The notes under the pieces were generated by a model. That model was not told where the DNA came from and did no database searches. It saw nothing but the letters and a program-made list of their open reading frames with translations. A program made the position numbers and the translations under genes. This document shows positions 25,465 to 32,842 of a DNA stretch of 64,000 nucleotides, piece after piece. The stretch's first letter is position 1. Each line of letters starts with the position of its first letter. Location: contig NZ_JAVHJU010000036.1 in the NCBI RefSeq assembly GCF_031082405.1, forward strand, positions 375,791 through 439,790. The letters are read 5' to 3'. This DNA comes from Amycolatopsis sp. A133. Lineage in GTDB: Bacteria; Actinomycetota; Actinomycetes; Mycobacteriales; Pseudonocardiaceae.

Positions 25465-25593
25465 CACCCCACGTAACCTGTAGTACGGCCTGCCACCAGA
25501 GCAGGTCGTCTGCGCGAGTCCAGGACCGCCTTCCCGGAGGTGGGCCGATCGCGCGGAGCCCCCACCCATTGTCGAGTAATGCAGGAGACTTCC

Positions 25594-25908
25594 GTGTCGG
25601 CGTACGCGATCGTCAAGACCGGCGGCAAGCAGTACAAGGTGGCCGTCGGCGACGTCGTCGAGGTCGAGAAGCTCGAGGGCGAGCCGGGCACCGAGCACAT
25701 CCTCCCCGCCGTTTTGTACGTCGACGGTGGCGATGTCACCACGGACGCCGACGCGTTGGCGAAGGTCTCGGTCACCGGCAAGGTCGTCGAGCAGACCAAG
25801 GGCCCCAAGATCCGGATCCACAAGTTCAAGAACAAGACGGGCTACCACAAGCGTCAGGGTCACCGGCAGAAGCTGACCCGCGTCGAGGTCACCGCCATCT
25901 CCCTCTAA
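25594..25908 (+). CDS. rplU: 50S ribosomal protein L21
   Basis: 104 aa, normal size. GTG 25594 (VSAYAIVKTGGKQYKV) is chosen because GGAG at 25583-25586 gives correct spacing and L21 proteins begin at this point; an upstream in-frame ATG overlaps the SD itself. The KQYKVAVGD, EVEKL and HKFKNKTGYHKRQGHRQ segments are diagnostic. First gene of the rplU-rpmA pair. Confidence 0.97.
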   Translation: MSAYAIVKTGGKQYKVAVGDVVEVEKLEGEPGTEHILPAVLYVDGGDVTTDADALAKVSVTGKVVEQTKGPKIRIHKFKNKTGYHKRQGHRQKLTRVEVTAISL

Positions 25909-25947
25909 GGGCTTTTCCGGATCTTCGTTCAGAAAGAGGATTGAGCT

Positions 25948-26208
25948 ATGGCTCACAAGAAGGGTGCGTCCAGCTCCCGCAACGGTCGTGACTCGAACGC
26001 GCAGCGCCTCGGCGTCAAGCGCTACGGCGGCCAGGAAGTCAGCGCCGGCGAGATCCTGATCCGCCAGCGCGGCACCAAGTTCCACCCCGGCGTGAACGTC
26101 GGCCGTGGCGGCGACGACACGCTGTTCGCCCTGGCCGCCGGTGCGGTCCAGTTCGGCGAGAAGCGCGGCCGCAAGACGGTCAACATCGTCGTGCCGGTCG
26201 AAGCCTGA
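25948..26208 (+). CDS. rpmA: 50S ribosomal protein L27
   Basis: 86 aa. Starts directly MAHKKGASSSRNGRDSNAQRLG, without the N-terminal cleavable extension found in Firmicutes L27; the flexible N-terminus reaches the peptidyl-transferase centre. SD AAAGAGGA lies 10-17 nt upstream. It follows rplU by 39 nt in one transcript and is closed by a strong intrinsic terminator. Confidence 0.98.
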   Translation: MAHKKGASSSRNGRDSNAQRLGVKRYGGQEVSAGEILIRQRGTKFHPGVNVGRGGDDTLFALAAGAVQFGEKRGRKTVNIVVPVEA

Positions 26209-26234
26209 GTTTCGGCTTCGAGCTAGACCTCTGA

Positions 26235-26280
26235 CGAGGGGTGGGGCCGGAATATCCGGTGCCACCCCTCGTTTGTTTTG
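26235..26280 (+). terminator. Intrinsic terminator of rplU-rpmA
   Basis: A 10-bp stem CGAGGGGTGG (26235-26244) / CCACCCCTCG (26262-26271) with an inner CCGG/CCGG extension is followed by TTTGTTTTGTT. This is the best U-tract terminator in the window; obgE starts 36 nt after it, so some read-through or a separate obgE promoter is needed. Confidence 0.9.
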
Positions 26281-26315
26281 TTCGTACCTTTTCGTTGAGT
26301 GAAAGAGGCAAAGTC

Positions 26316-27773
26316 ATGGCGTCCCGGTTCGTGGACCGCGCGGTCATCCACCTGACCGCCGGTGACGGGGGCAACGGCTGCGCCTCGGTGCACCGCGAGA
26401 AGTTCAAGCCCCTCGGCGGCCCCGACGGCGGCAACGGCGGCAACGGCGGCGACGTCCTGCTGGTCGTCGACCCGAACGTGCACACGCTGCTCGACTTCCA
26501 CTTCCGCCCGCACGCCAAGGCGGGCAGCGGCAAGATGGGCCAGGGCGGCAACCGCGCGGGCGCGGCGGGGGAGACCCTGATCATGAAGGTGCCGTCCGGC
26601 ACCGTCGTGTTCACCGAAGACGGCGAGATGGTCGCCGACCTGATCGGTCCCGGCACCACGTTCGTCGCCGCCCAGGGTGGCCGCGGCGGGCTCGGCAACG
26701 CCGCCCTGTCGTCGAAGGCCCGCAAGGCGCCCGGGTTCGCGCTGCTGGGCGAGCCCGGCGAAACCCGCAACCTCGTCCTGGAGCTGCGCTCGGTCGCCGA
26801 CGTCGGCCTGCTCGGGTTCCCGTCCGCCGGCAAGTCGTCGCTGATCTCGGTGCTGTCCGCGGCCAAGCCGAAGATCGCCGACTACCCGTTCACCACGCTG
26901 GTGCCGAACCTCGGTGTCATCACCGGCGGCGACACGGTGTTCACGATGGCCGACGTGCCCGGCCTCATCCCCGGCGCGTCCGAGGGCAAGGGCCTGGGCC
27001 TCGACTTCCTCCGCCACATCGAGCGCTGCGCGGTGCTGGTGCACGTCGTCGACTGCGCGACGCTGGAGCCGGGCCGCGACCCCGTGTCCGATGTGGACGC
27101 TCTGGAGGCGGAGCTCGCGAAGTACACGCCGAGTCTCGGTGGAAAGCTCGAAGAACGTCCCCGCGTTGTCGTCCTCAACAAGATCGACGTGCCGGAGGCC
27201 GCCGAACTCGCCGAGTTCGTCCGGTCCGACTTCGAAGCCCGCGGCCTGCAGGTGTTCGAGGTCTCGACGGCCTCCCGCAAGGGCCTGCGGGAGCTGACCT
27301 TCGCGCTCGCCGCAGTCGTCGACAAGTACCGCGAAGCGCAGCCGGTGCTGGAGCCGGAGAAGATCGTCCTGCGGCCGCTCGCCGTCGACGACTCCGGCTT
27401 CACCGTCGAGGTCGACCCGGAGGAAGAGGGCGCCTTCATCGTGCGCGGCCCCCGGCCGGAGCGGTGGATCCGCCAGACCGACTTCGGCAACGACGAGGCC
27501 GTCGGTTACCTCGCCGACCGGCTCGAGCGCCTCGGCGTCGAGGAGAAGCTGGCGAAGCTGGGCGCGAGGCCCGGCAGCCCCGTCACGATCGGCGACGTCC
27601 AGTTCGATTGGGAGCCGTCGACGCCGAGCGTCGCGATGCACCTGTCCGGGCGCGGCACCGATGTCCGGCTGGAGCGCAGCGACCGGATCGGCGCGTCCGA
27701 GCGCAAGGAGGCCCGCCGGGTCCGGCGGGCGGGCTCGGACGAGCTGGAGGACGACCTGGACGTCGAAGAGTGA
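26316..27773 (+). CDS. obgE: GTPase Obg / CgtA
   Basis: 485 aa ribosome-associated GTPase acting in 50S assembly and stress control. ATG 26316 with SD AAAGAGG; MASRFVDRAVIHLTAGDGGNG starts the Gly-rich OBG fold (residues 1-158, many GGxGG turns). The G domain has G1 GFPSAGKSS, G3 DVPGLIPGA, G4 NKID. The C-terminal OCT domain (about 340-430) ends in a charged tail EELEDDLDVEE-like. Stop overlaps the proB start (GTGA), so obgE-proB are translationally coupled, as in other actinobacteria. Confidence 0.97.
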   Translation: MASRFVDRAVIHLTAGDGGNGCASVHREKFKPLGGPDGGNGGNGGDVLLVVDPNVHTLLDFHFRPHAKAGSGKMGQGGNRAGAAGETLIMKVPSGTVVFTEDGEMVADLIGPGTTFVAAQGGRGGLGNAALSSKARKAPGFALLGEPGETRNLVLELRSVADVGLLGFPSAGKSSLISVLSAAKPKIADYPFTTLVPNLGVITGGDTVFTMADVPGLIPGASEGKGLGLDFLRHIERCAVLVHVVDCATLEPGRDPVSDVDALEAELAKYTPSLGGKLEERPRVVVLNKIDVPEAAELAEFVRSDFEARGLQVFEVSTASRKGLRELTFALAAVVDKYREAQPVLEPEKIVLRPLAVDDSGFTVEVDPEEEGAFIVRGPRPERWIRQTDFGNDEAVGYLADRLERLGVEEKLAKLGARPGSPVTIGDVQFDWEPSTPSVAMHLSGRGTDVRLERSDRIGASERKEARRVRRAGSDELEDDLDVEE

Positions 27774-28879
27774 GCGGCACCCGCGAAGCCATCGCGGCCG
27801 CGCGGCGGCTGGTCGTCAAGGTCGGGTCGTCGGCGCTGACCACGGCGGGCAGCGGGCTCGACGCGGCCCGGCTGGACGCACTGGTCGACGCGATCGCCGA
27901 GCGGGTCGCCCGGGATACCCAGATCGTGCTGGTGTCCTCCGGCGCGATCGGCGCCGGGCTGGCCCCGCTCTCGCTGGGCAAGCGCCCGCACGACCTCGCG
28001 ACGCAGCAGGCGGCGGCGAGCGTCGGCCAGCTGGCGCTGGCGCACGCGTACGCCGAGTCGTTCGGGCGGTACTCGCTGACGGTCGGGCAGGTGCTGCTCA
28101 CCTCCGACGACGTCGTCCGCCGTTCGCACTACCGCAACGCGCAGCGGACGTTTTCGCGCCTGCTGGCGCTCGGCGCAGTCCCGGTGGTCAACGAGAACGA
28201 CACGGTGGCGACCGAAGAAATCCGCTTCGGCGACAACGACCGCCTGGCGGCCCTGGTGGCCCACCTGATCGGCGCGGACGCGCTGGTCCTGCTGTCCGAT
28301 GTGGACGGACTGTACGACGGCGACCCCCGCGGCGGCGCGACGCGCAAGCTGACGGAAGTCCTGTCGGAGTCCGATGTGGACGGAATCTCGGTCGGCATGT
28401 CCAGCTCGGGCCTGGGCACGGGTGGCATGGTGTCCAAGCTCGCGGCGGCCCGGACGGCCGCGGGGGCCGGCATCCCCGTGCTGCTGGCGGCGGCTTCGGA
28501 AGCCTCGGCGGCGTTGACGTCCGCTTCACCGGGCACAGCGTTCGCCCCGGCGGACACGCGCTTGTCGGCCCGCAGGTTCTGGCTGGGCTACGCGGCAGGC
28601 ACAACGGGCAAGCTCCGCCTCGACGACGGCGCGGTCTCGGCCGTGGTCCGCCGCCGCAGATCCCTCCTGGCGGCGGGCATAACGGGCGTGGACGGCGAAT
28701 TCCAGGCCGGCGACGTGGTCGACCTGGTGGACGCGAAGGACCGCCCGGTGGCCCGCGGAGTGGTGGCGTTCGACGCAACGGAGCTCCCGGACCTGATCGG
28801 CCGATCAACGCACGAGCTCCCGGCCGAGCAACGCCGAGAGGTAGTCCACGCCGACGACCTCGTCCCCCTCCGCCGCTGA
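27770..28879 (+). CDS. proB: Glutamate 5-kinase
   Basis: 369 aa; first step of proline synthesis, phosphorylating glutamate with ATP. GTG at 27770 overlaps the obgE stop by 4 nt. Amino-acid-kinase domain: LVVKVGSSALT, VSSGAIGAG, NENDTVATEEIRFGDNDRLAALVA, LLSDVDGLYDGDP and GTGGMVSKLAAA. The C-terminal PUA domain (about 275-369) is complete, so proline feedback control is expected through the kinase domain. Convergent with the ABM gene; the gap is filled by 21-bp repeats. Confidence 0.97.
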   Translation: MSGTREAIAAARRLVVKVGSSALTTAGSGLDAARLDALVDAIAERVARDTQIVLVSSGAIGAGLAPLSLGKRPHDLATQQAAASVGQLALAHAYAESFGRYSLTVGQVLLTSDDVVRRSHYRNAQRTFSRLLALGAVPVVNENDTVATEEIRFGDNDRLAALVAHLIGADALVLLSDVDGLYDGDPRGGATRKLTEVLSESDVDGISVGMSSSGLGTGGMVSKLAAARTAAGAGIPVLLAAASEASAALTSASPGTAFAPADTRLSARRFWLGYAAGTTGKLRLDDGAVSAVVRRRRSLLAAGITGVDGEFQAGDVVDLVDAKDRPVARGVVAFDATELPDLIGRSTHELPAEQRREVVHADDLVPLRR

Positions 28880-28891
28880 CGCCCGCGCTTC

Positions 28892-28954
28892 ATGCCCGCC
28901 CAATCACGCGAGATGCCCGCCCAATCACGCGTGATGCCCCTTCAGTCACGCGTG
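28892..28954. repeat. Three tandem 21-bp repeats, same family as 20277-20423
   Basis: Units at 28892, 28913 and 28934 (ATGCCCGCCC-AATCACGCGAG and variants ending GCGTG); a decayed fourth unit starts at 28955. The first unit is identical to the fourth unit of the 20277-20423 array. The array again lies between convergent genes, proB (+) and an ABM gene (-). Confidence 0.92.
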
Positions 28955-28983
28955 ATGCCCTTTCGAGCCCATGATCTTGCCGG

Positions 28984-29268
28984 TTACGGTGCCTCGACCG
29001 CCGAGATCCGGTAGCGCGCCACCCTCGCGTCGAGGATCCGCGACGCCTGCTCGTCCGACGGCCCCGACCCGCGGAAGCCCTCGAGGTCTTCATCGGACTC
29101 CCAGCGTTCGTGCACGGTCACCCGGCCGGGGTCCAGCAGGTCGGCACCCAGCGCGTACTCCAGGCAGCCGGGTGCCTCCCGCGCGAGGCGGACGGCTTCG
29201 GCGCACCCGGCCAAGTAGGCGTCGCGATCTTCGGGAGCGACCGCGAGCCAGCCGGCGACGATGATCAT
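28984..29268 (-). CDS. Antibiotic biosynthesis monooxygenase (ABM) domain protein
   Basis: 94 aa single ABM/dimeric alpha-beta barrel domain: MIIVAGWLAVAPEDRDAYLA, then PGCLEYALGADLLDPGRVTVHERWES, the standard phrase of this family. Members are cofactor-free quinone-type monooxygenases or simple stress proteins (YgiN-like); function here is unknown. ATG 29266-29268 overlaps the stop of the PPOX gene by 4 nt (ATGA), so it is the last gene of an argS-PPOX-ABM operon. Confidence 0.85.
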   Translation of the reverse strand: MIIVAGWLAVAPEDRDAYLAGCAEAVRLAREAPGCLEYALGADLLDPGRVTVHERWESDEDLEGFRGSGPSDEQASRILDARVARYRISAVEAP

Positions 29269-29654
29269 GTCGAGCTGATCCGATCCGGTTTGATCGTGAG
29301 CAGCAGCCGCGTCTGGTCCCGGCCGCCCCACCACGGGTACGGACCGCCGAGGTAGCGCTGCGCCAGCTTCTCGATGTGTTCGACGGCGCCGTCCTCGGTC
29401 ATCTCGATGACCTGCCCGCGGATCGCGAAGTAGCGCGACGGCTGGTCGCGGTCGGCGACGTTGAGCGCCACCCGCGGGTCGCGGGCGATGTTGCGCTGCT
29501 TCTGGTGGCCCAGCACGGTGTTGACGAGGATGTGCGTTCCGTCGGTGTCCACCCAGGTCTGGGTGAGCTGCGGCGAGCCGTCGGGCATCAGCGTCGACAT
29601 GAAGCAGAGGCTGGGCTCGCGCAACAGAGCGAGCAGATCGCCGGGCAGTTCCAC
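29265..29654 (-). CDS. PPOX-class, probably F420-dependent, oxidoreductase
   Basis: 129 aa split-beta-barrel flavin/F420-binding protein: LCFMSTLMPDGSPQLTQTWVD, HILVNTVLGHQKQRNIARDPRVAL, YFAIRGQVIEMTEDGAVEHI and the C-terminal GGRDQTRLLLTIKPDRI, all typical of TIGR03618-like enzymes. GTG start at 29652-29654, 12 nt after the argS stop, and 4-nt overlap with the ABM gene. The linkage to an aminoacyl-tRNA synthetase is unusual and its meaning unclear. Confidence 0.85.
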   Translation of the reverse strand: MELPGDLLALLREPSLCFMSTLMPDGSPQLTQTWVDTDGTHILVNTVLGHQKQRNIARDPRVALNVADRDQPSRYFAIRGQVIEMTEDGAVEHIEKLAQRYLGGPYPWWGGRDQTRLLLTIKPDRISST

Positions 29655-29666
29655 AGTGGTCTCCCG

Positions 29667-31388
29667 CTAGAGCTGGTCGGGCGCTTCGATGCCGAGCAGG
29701 GAAAGCCCGAGCACGAGCGTGTGCGACGTCAGCGTAGTCAACCTCAGCCGCGACGCGCGCAGCGACGGCGAAGACGCTTTCAGGACCGGACATTCCTCGA
29801 AGAACCGCGAAAAAGCGACCGCGGTCTCGTACAGGTACGTACACAGCTTGTGCGGCGCGTACCCGCTCGTCGCCGCCTTCAGTGCTTCACCGAACCGAAG
29901 CAGCTTCAGCGCCAGCGCGCGTTCTGCCGGCGCTTCGAGCACCACCTGGCTGCCCTCGGGCGGGCCGCCCGCCTTCCGGAGGATCGACTGCGTCCGCGCG
30001 TGGGCGTACTGGAGGTACACCGAGGTGTTGCCCTCCTTGGCCAGCATGCGGTCCCAGGCGAAGACGTAGTCGCGCTCGCGGTCGCCGGACAGGTCCGCGT
30101 ACTTGACCGCGCCGATGCCGACCGCGCGGGCGACTTCGGTCTGCCCCGCCGCGTCGAGCTCACTGCGTTCGGCGACGACCGCGGCGGCCTGCGTCACGGC
30201 TTCGGTGAGCAGGTCGGCCAGCTTGACCGTCTCGCCGGCCCGGGTCCGCATGGCCTTGCCGTCCGCGCCCAGCACCGTGCCGAAGCCGATGTGCTCGGCG
30301 TGCCCGGTCAGCCAGCCCGCCGCGCGGCAGGTGGCGAACAGCATCGCGAAGTGCTGCGCCTGCGGCGTCCCGACGACGTAGAGCAGGTCGGTGGCGCCGC
30401 GCTCGGCCGTCCAGTACCGGAGGGTCGCGAGATCCGTGGCGGCGTACCCGTAGCCGCCGTCACGCTTGCGGACGATCAGCGGCAGCCGGTCGCCCTCGCG
30501 GTTGCGGAACCCTTCGGGGAACACGCAGACCGCGCCGTCGCTGACTTCCGTCAGGCCGGCTTTCTCGAGGTCGTCGACCACGGTGGCGAGGTGGGGATTG
30601 TAGAAGCTTTCGCCGTAGATGTCCTTGTCCGTCAGGGAAATCCCGAGCAGGGCGTAGACCTCGTTGAAGTGCCGGGTCGACTCGTCGACGAGTTCCTGCC
30701 AGACGGCGAGGGTCTCTTCGTGGCCGCTCTGCAGCTTGACGACGCGGGTGCGCGCCCGCGTCGCGAACGCTTCGTCGCTGTCGAACTTCTGACGCGCTTC
30801 GCGGTAGAAGGCGTCGAGGTCGGCGATTGCCCGCTGCCCGGCGGAGACGTCGAGGAGGTGCTCGATGAGCATGCCGAACGGCGTGCCCCAGTCGCCGAGG
30901 TGGTTGTGCGGCAGCACTTCGTGGCCGGCGAACCGCAGCAGGCGGGCGAGCGCGTCGCCGATCACGGACGAGCGCAGGTGGCCGACGTGCATTTCCTTGG
31001 CCACGTTCGGGCTGCTGTAGTCGAGCGCGATCCGCCGGGGCGCCGTGGTTTCCGGCACGCCGAGACGCGGATCGCCGAGCAGTGCGGCGGTGCGCGCTTC
31101 GAGCCATTCCCCGCGCAGCACGAAGTTCAGGAACCCCGGTCCGGCGACTTCCGGCGGATCGGCGATCCCGTCGAGCTCCAGCGCCCCGGCGATCAGCCCG
31201 GCGACCTCGCGCGGCGGGCGGCCGAGCCGCTTGCCCAGGCTCATCGCGAGGTTGGCCTGGTAGTCGACGCCGTCGCGCGGCGACGCCTGGACCAGCGCCT
31301 GCTCCGGCGTCAGTTCGACGTCCAGTGCCCGGCCGGCGGCGGTCACCACGCGGCGCGCCAGCTCCTCGGTAACGTCGGCGGTCTGCAC
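29667..31388 (-). CDS. argS: Arginine--tRNA ligase
   Basis: 573 aa class I synthetase. Start chosen at GTG 31386-31388 because AAGGAGGGA precedes it with good spacing. The N-terminal Add-1 domain (TEELARRVVTAAGRALDVEL) is present; the HIGH motif is HVGHLRSSVIGD, preceded by DYSSPNVAKEMH. The KMSKS position is degenerate, as usual for ArgRS: RTRAGETVKLADLL follows GKAMRTR. The DALR anticodon-binding domain occupies the C-terminus (about 455-573, ending LLGIEAPDQL). In most actinobacteria the main argS lies next to lysA-thrA, so this copy may be a second ArgRS (inference). It heads a minus-strand operon with PPOX and ABM genes. No T-box leader is visible. Confidence 0.94.
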   Translation of the reverse strand: MQTADVTEELARRVVTAAGRALDVELTPEQALVQASPRDGVDYQANLAMSLGKRLGRPPREVAGLIAGALELDGIADPPEVAGPGFLNFVLRGEWLEARTAALLGDPRLGVPETTAPRRIALDYSSPNVAKEMHVGHLRSSVIGDALARLLRFAGHEVLPHNHLGDWGTPFGMLIEHLLDVSAGQRAIADLDAFYREARQKFDSDEAFATRARTRVVKLQSGHEETLAVWQELVDESTRHFNEVYALLGISLTDKDIYGESFYNPHLATVVDDLEKAGLTEVSDGAVCVFPEGFRNREGDRLPLIVRKRDGGYGYAATDLATLRYWTAERGATDLLYVVGTPQAQHFAMLFATCRAAGWLTGHAEHIGFGTVLGADGKAMRTRAGETVKLADLLTEAVTQAAAVVAERSELDAAGQTEVARAVGIGAVKYADLSGDRERDYVFAWDRMLAKEGNTSVYLQYAHARTQSILRKAGGPPEGSQVVLEAPAERALALKLLRFGEALKAATSGYAPHKLCTYLYETAVAFSRFFEECPVLKASSPSLRASRLRLTTLTSHTLVLGLSLLGIEAPDQL

Positions 31389-31458
31389 GGTGTCCCTCCT
31401 TCGGCTCGGGTGATGAAGCCCGCAGCGTAGCGAGCGTGACCGGCCGACCACGACGGGT

Positions 31459-32745
31459 TTACCGCAGTTCGCTGCCCTTGGTCTCCGGGAGCGTCAGGAT
31501 CACCGCGAAGGCGATCGCGGCGCCCACGGCGACGTACCAGAAGTAGAGCGTCTGCGACACGGCCCCGAACAGCGTGATGAGCAGGGGAGCGGTGCCGCCG
31601 AAGATCGCGACGGTCAGGTTGTACCAGGCCCCGATGCCCAGCCCGCGCAGTTCGGTGGGGAACAGCTCGCTCATGACGGCCGGCGCGATCGACGTCATCG
31701 CCGTGTACAGCCCGAGCCCGACGCAGAACACCACGAGCAGCCCGCCGACGCCCGGGCCGATCAAAGTGGACAGCGGAACGACGACGACGGCGGTCGCCCC
31801 GGACCAGACGAGCAGCTGCGGCTTCCGCCCGAACCGGTCCGACAACGCGCCGAGCGGGTACTGCAGCGCGATGAACAACGCGGTGCCGACCGAAAGGGCC
31901 AGGAAGACGGCGCCGGCATCAGCGTGCCGGTTCTTCACCGCGAACGACGTCAGCGCGCTGAAGAAGGTGTAGTAGCAAAGGGTCGACAGCATCGTGAAGC
32001 CGACGAGCCTGCCGACGGCCTTCGGGTGGTGCGTCAGCGTCGTCAGCAGCGGCCGCTCGATCTTGCGCGCCTTCGTCTTCGTCTGCTCGAACAGTTCGGT
32101 TTCGGCGAGGCTGCGGCGCAGCCACAGCCCGATCAAGCCGAAGACGCCGCCCAGCAGGAACGGCAGCCGCCAACCCCACGACGTGAGCTGGGCCTTGTCC
32201 AGCGCACGGGCCAGGACGAAGCCGAGCACGGTCGCGACGAGCACCGCCGAGCCGGTCGAGATGTAGAAGAACGCCGAGTACCGGCCGCGACGCGCCGGCG
32301 GCGCGATCTCGCCCAGGTAGGCCGACGCGTTCGACACCTCGCCGCCGAGCGACAGGCCCTGGGCGATGCGCGCGAGCAGCAGCAGGATCGGCGCCAGCCA
32401 GCCCACCTGCGCGAACGTCGGCAGCAGGCCGATCGCCACCGAGCCGCCCGCCATGAGCAGGATGGTGAGGATCATGGCGGGTTTCCGGCCGCGCGTGTCG
32501 GCGAACCGCCCGAGCAGGACGCCGCCGAGCGGCCGGAAGAAGAACGCCAGCGCGTAGGTGGCGAAGGTGTTGATCAGCGCGAGCGTGTCGTTCCCGGCGG
32601 GGAAGAACGCACTGGCGAAGTAGATGCTGAACGTCGCGTAGATCGTCCAGTCGAACCACTCCAGCGCGTTGCCGGCGCTTGCCGCGAACAGCTTGCGCAC
32701 CGGCAGCCGGTGCCGCTGGGATGCCTGCACGGTGGACTCGGTCAT
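31459..32745 (-). CDS. MFS transporter, metabolite:H+ symporter (ProP/MHS-like)
   Basis: 428 aa, 12 predicted membrane segments. ATG 32743-32745 (MTESTVQASQ) has GGAGG 6-10 nt upstream. The N-terminal LFAASAGNALEWFDWTIYATF and the loop motifs FADTRGRKPAMI and DRFGRKPQLL are characteristic of the MHS family that carries dicarboxylates, citrate, aromatic acids, proline or betaine with protons. RIAQGLSLGGEVSNASAYL is the family's segment 4 phrase. A 13-bp palindrome lies upstream at 32794-32806. Substrate not assignable. Confidence 0.88.
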   Translation of the reverse strand: MTESTVQASQRHRLPVRKLFAASAGNALEWFDWTIYATFSIYFASAFFPAGNDTLALINTFATYALAFFFRPLGGVLLGRFADTRGRKPAMILTILLMAGGSVAIGLLPTFAQVGWLAPILLLLARIAQGLSLGGEVSNASAYLGEIAPPARRGRYSAFFYISTGSAVLVATVLGFVLARALDKAQLTSWGWRLPFLLGGVFGLIGLWLRRSLAETELFEQTKTKARKIERPLLTTLTHHPKAVGRLVGFTMLSTLCYYTFFSALTSFAVKNRHADAGAVFLALSVGTALFIALQYPLGALSDRFGRKPQLLVWSGATAVVVVPLSTLIGPGVGGLLVVFCVGLGLYTAMTSIAPAVMSELFPTELRGLGIGAWYNLTVAIFGGTAPLLITLFGAVSQTLYFWYVAVGAAIAFAVILTLPETKGSELR

Positions 32746-32793
32746 GGCGGCCTCCACGTCACCCGAAGGTGAAACGGGACTTTGCCACATTCA

Positions 32794-32806
32794 TTCGCAG
32801 TGCGAA
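32794..32806. promoter_or_regulatory. 13-bp palindrome TTCGCA-G-TGCGAA, candidate operator
   Basis: Perfect inverted repeat 49 nt upstream of the MHS transporter start. The half-site resembles IclR-type boxes (TTCCGCA-like), a family that often controls aromatic-acid transporters. No IclR gene is present in the window. Confidence 0.45.
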
Positions 32807-32842
32807 AGATCCTGACTGCCGCGGTTTCTCGTCCTCCTCTGC

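Noticed and set aside
26222..26233. DasR-like GAGCTAGACCTC after rpmA
   Set aside because: Only about 8 of 12 positions match and it overlaps the rpmA terminator, not a promoter.
31389..31458. T-box leader for argS
   Set aside because: The 70-nt gap is too short and has no T-box sequence or antiterminator; a simple SD leader explains it.
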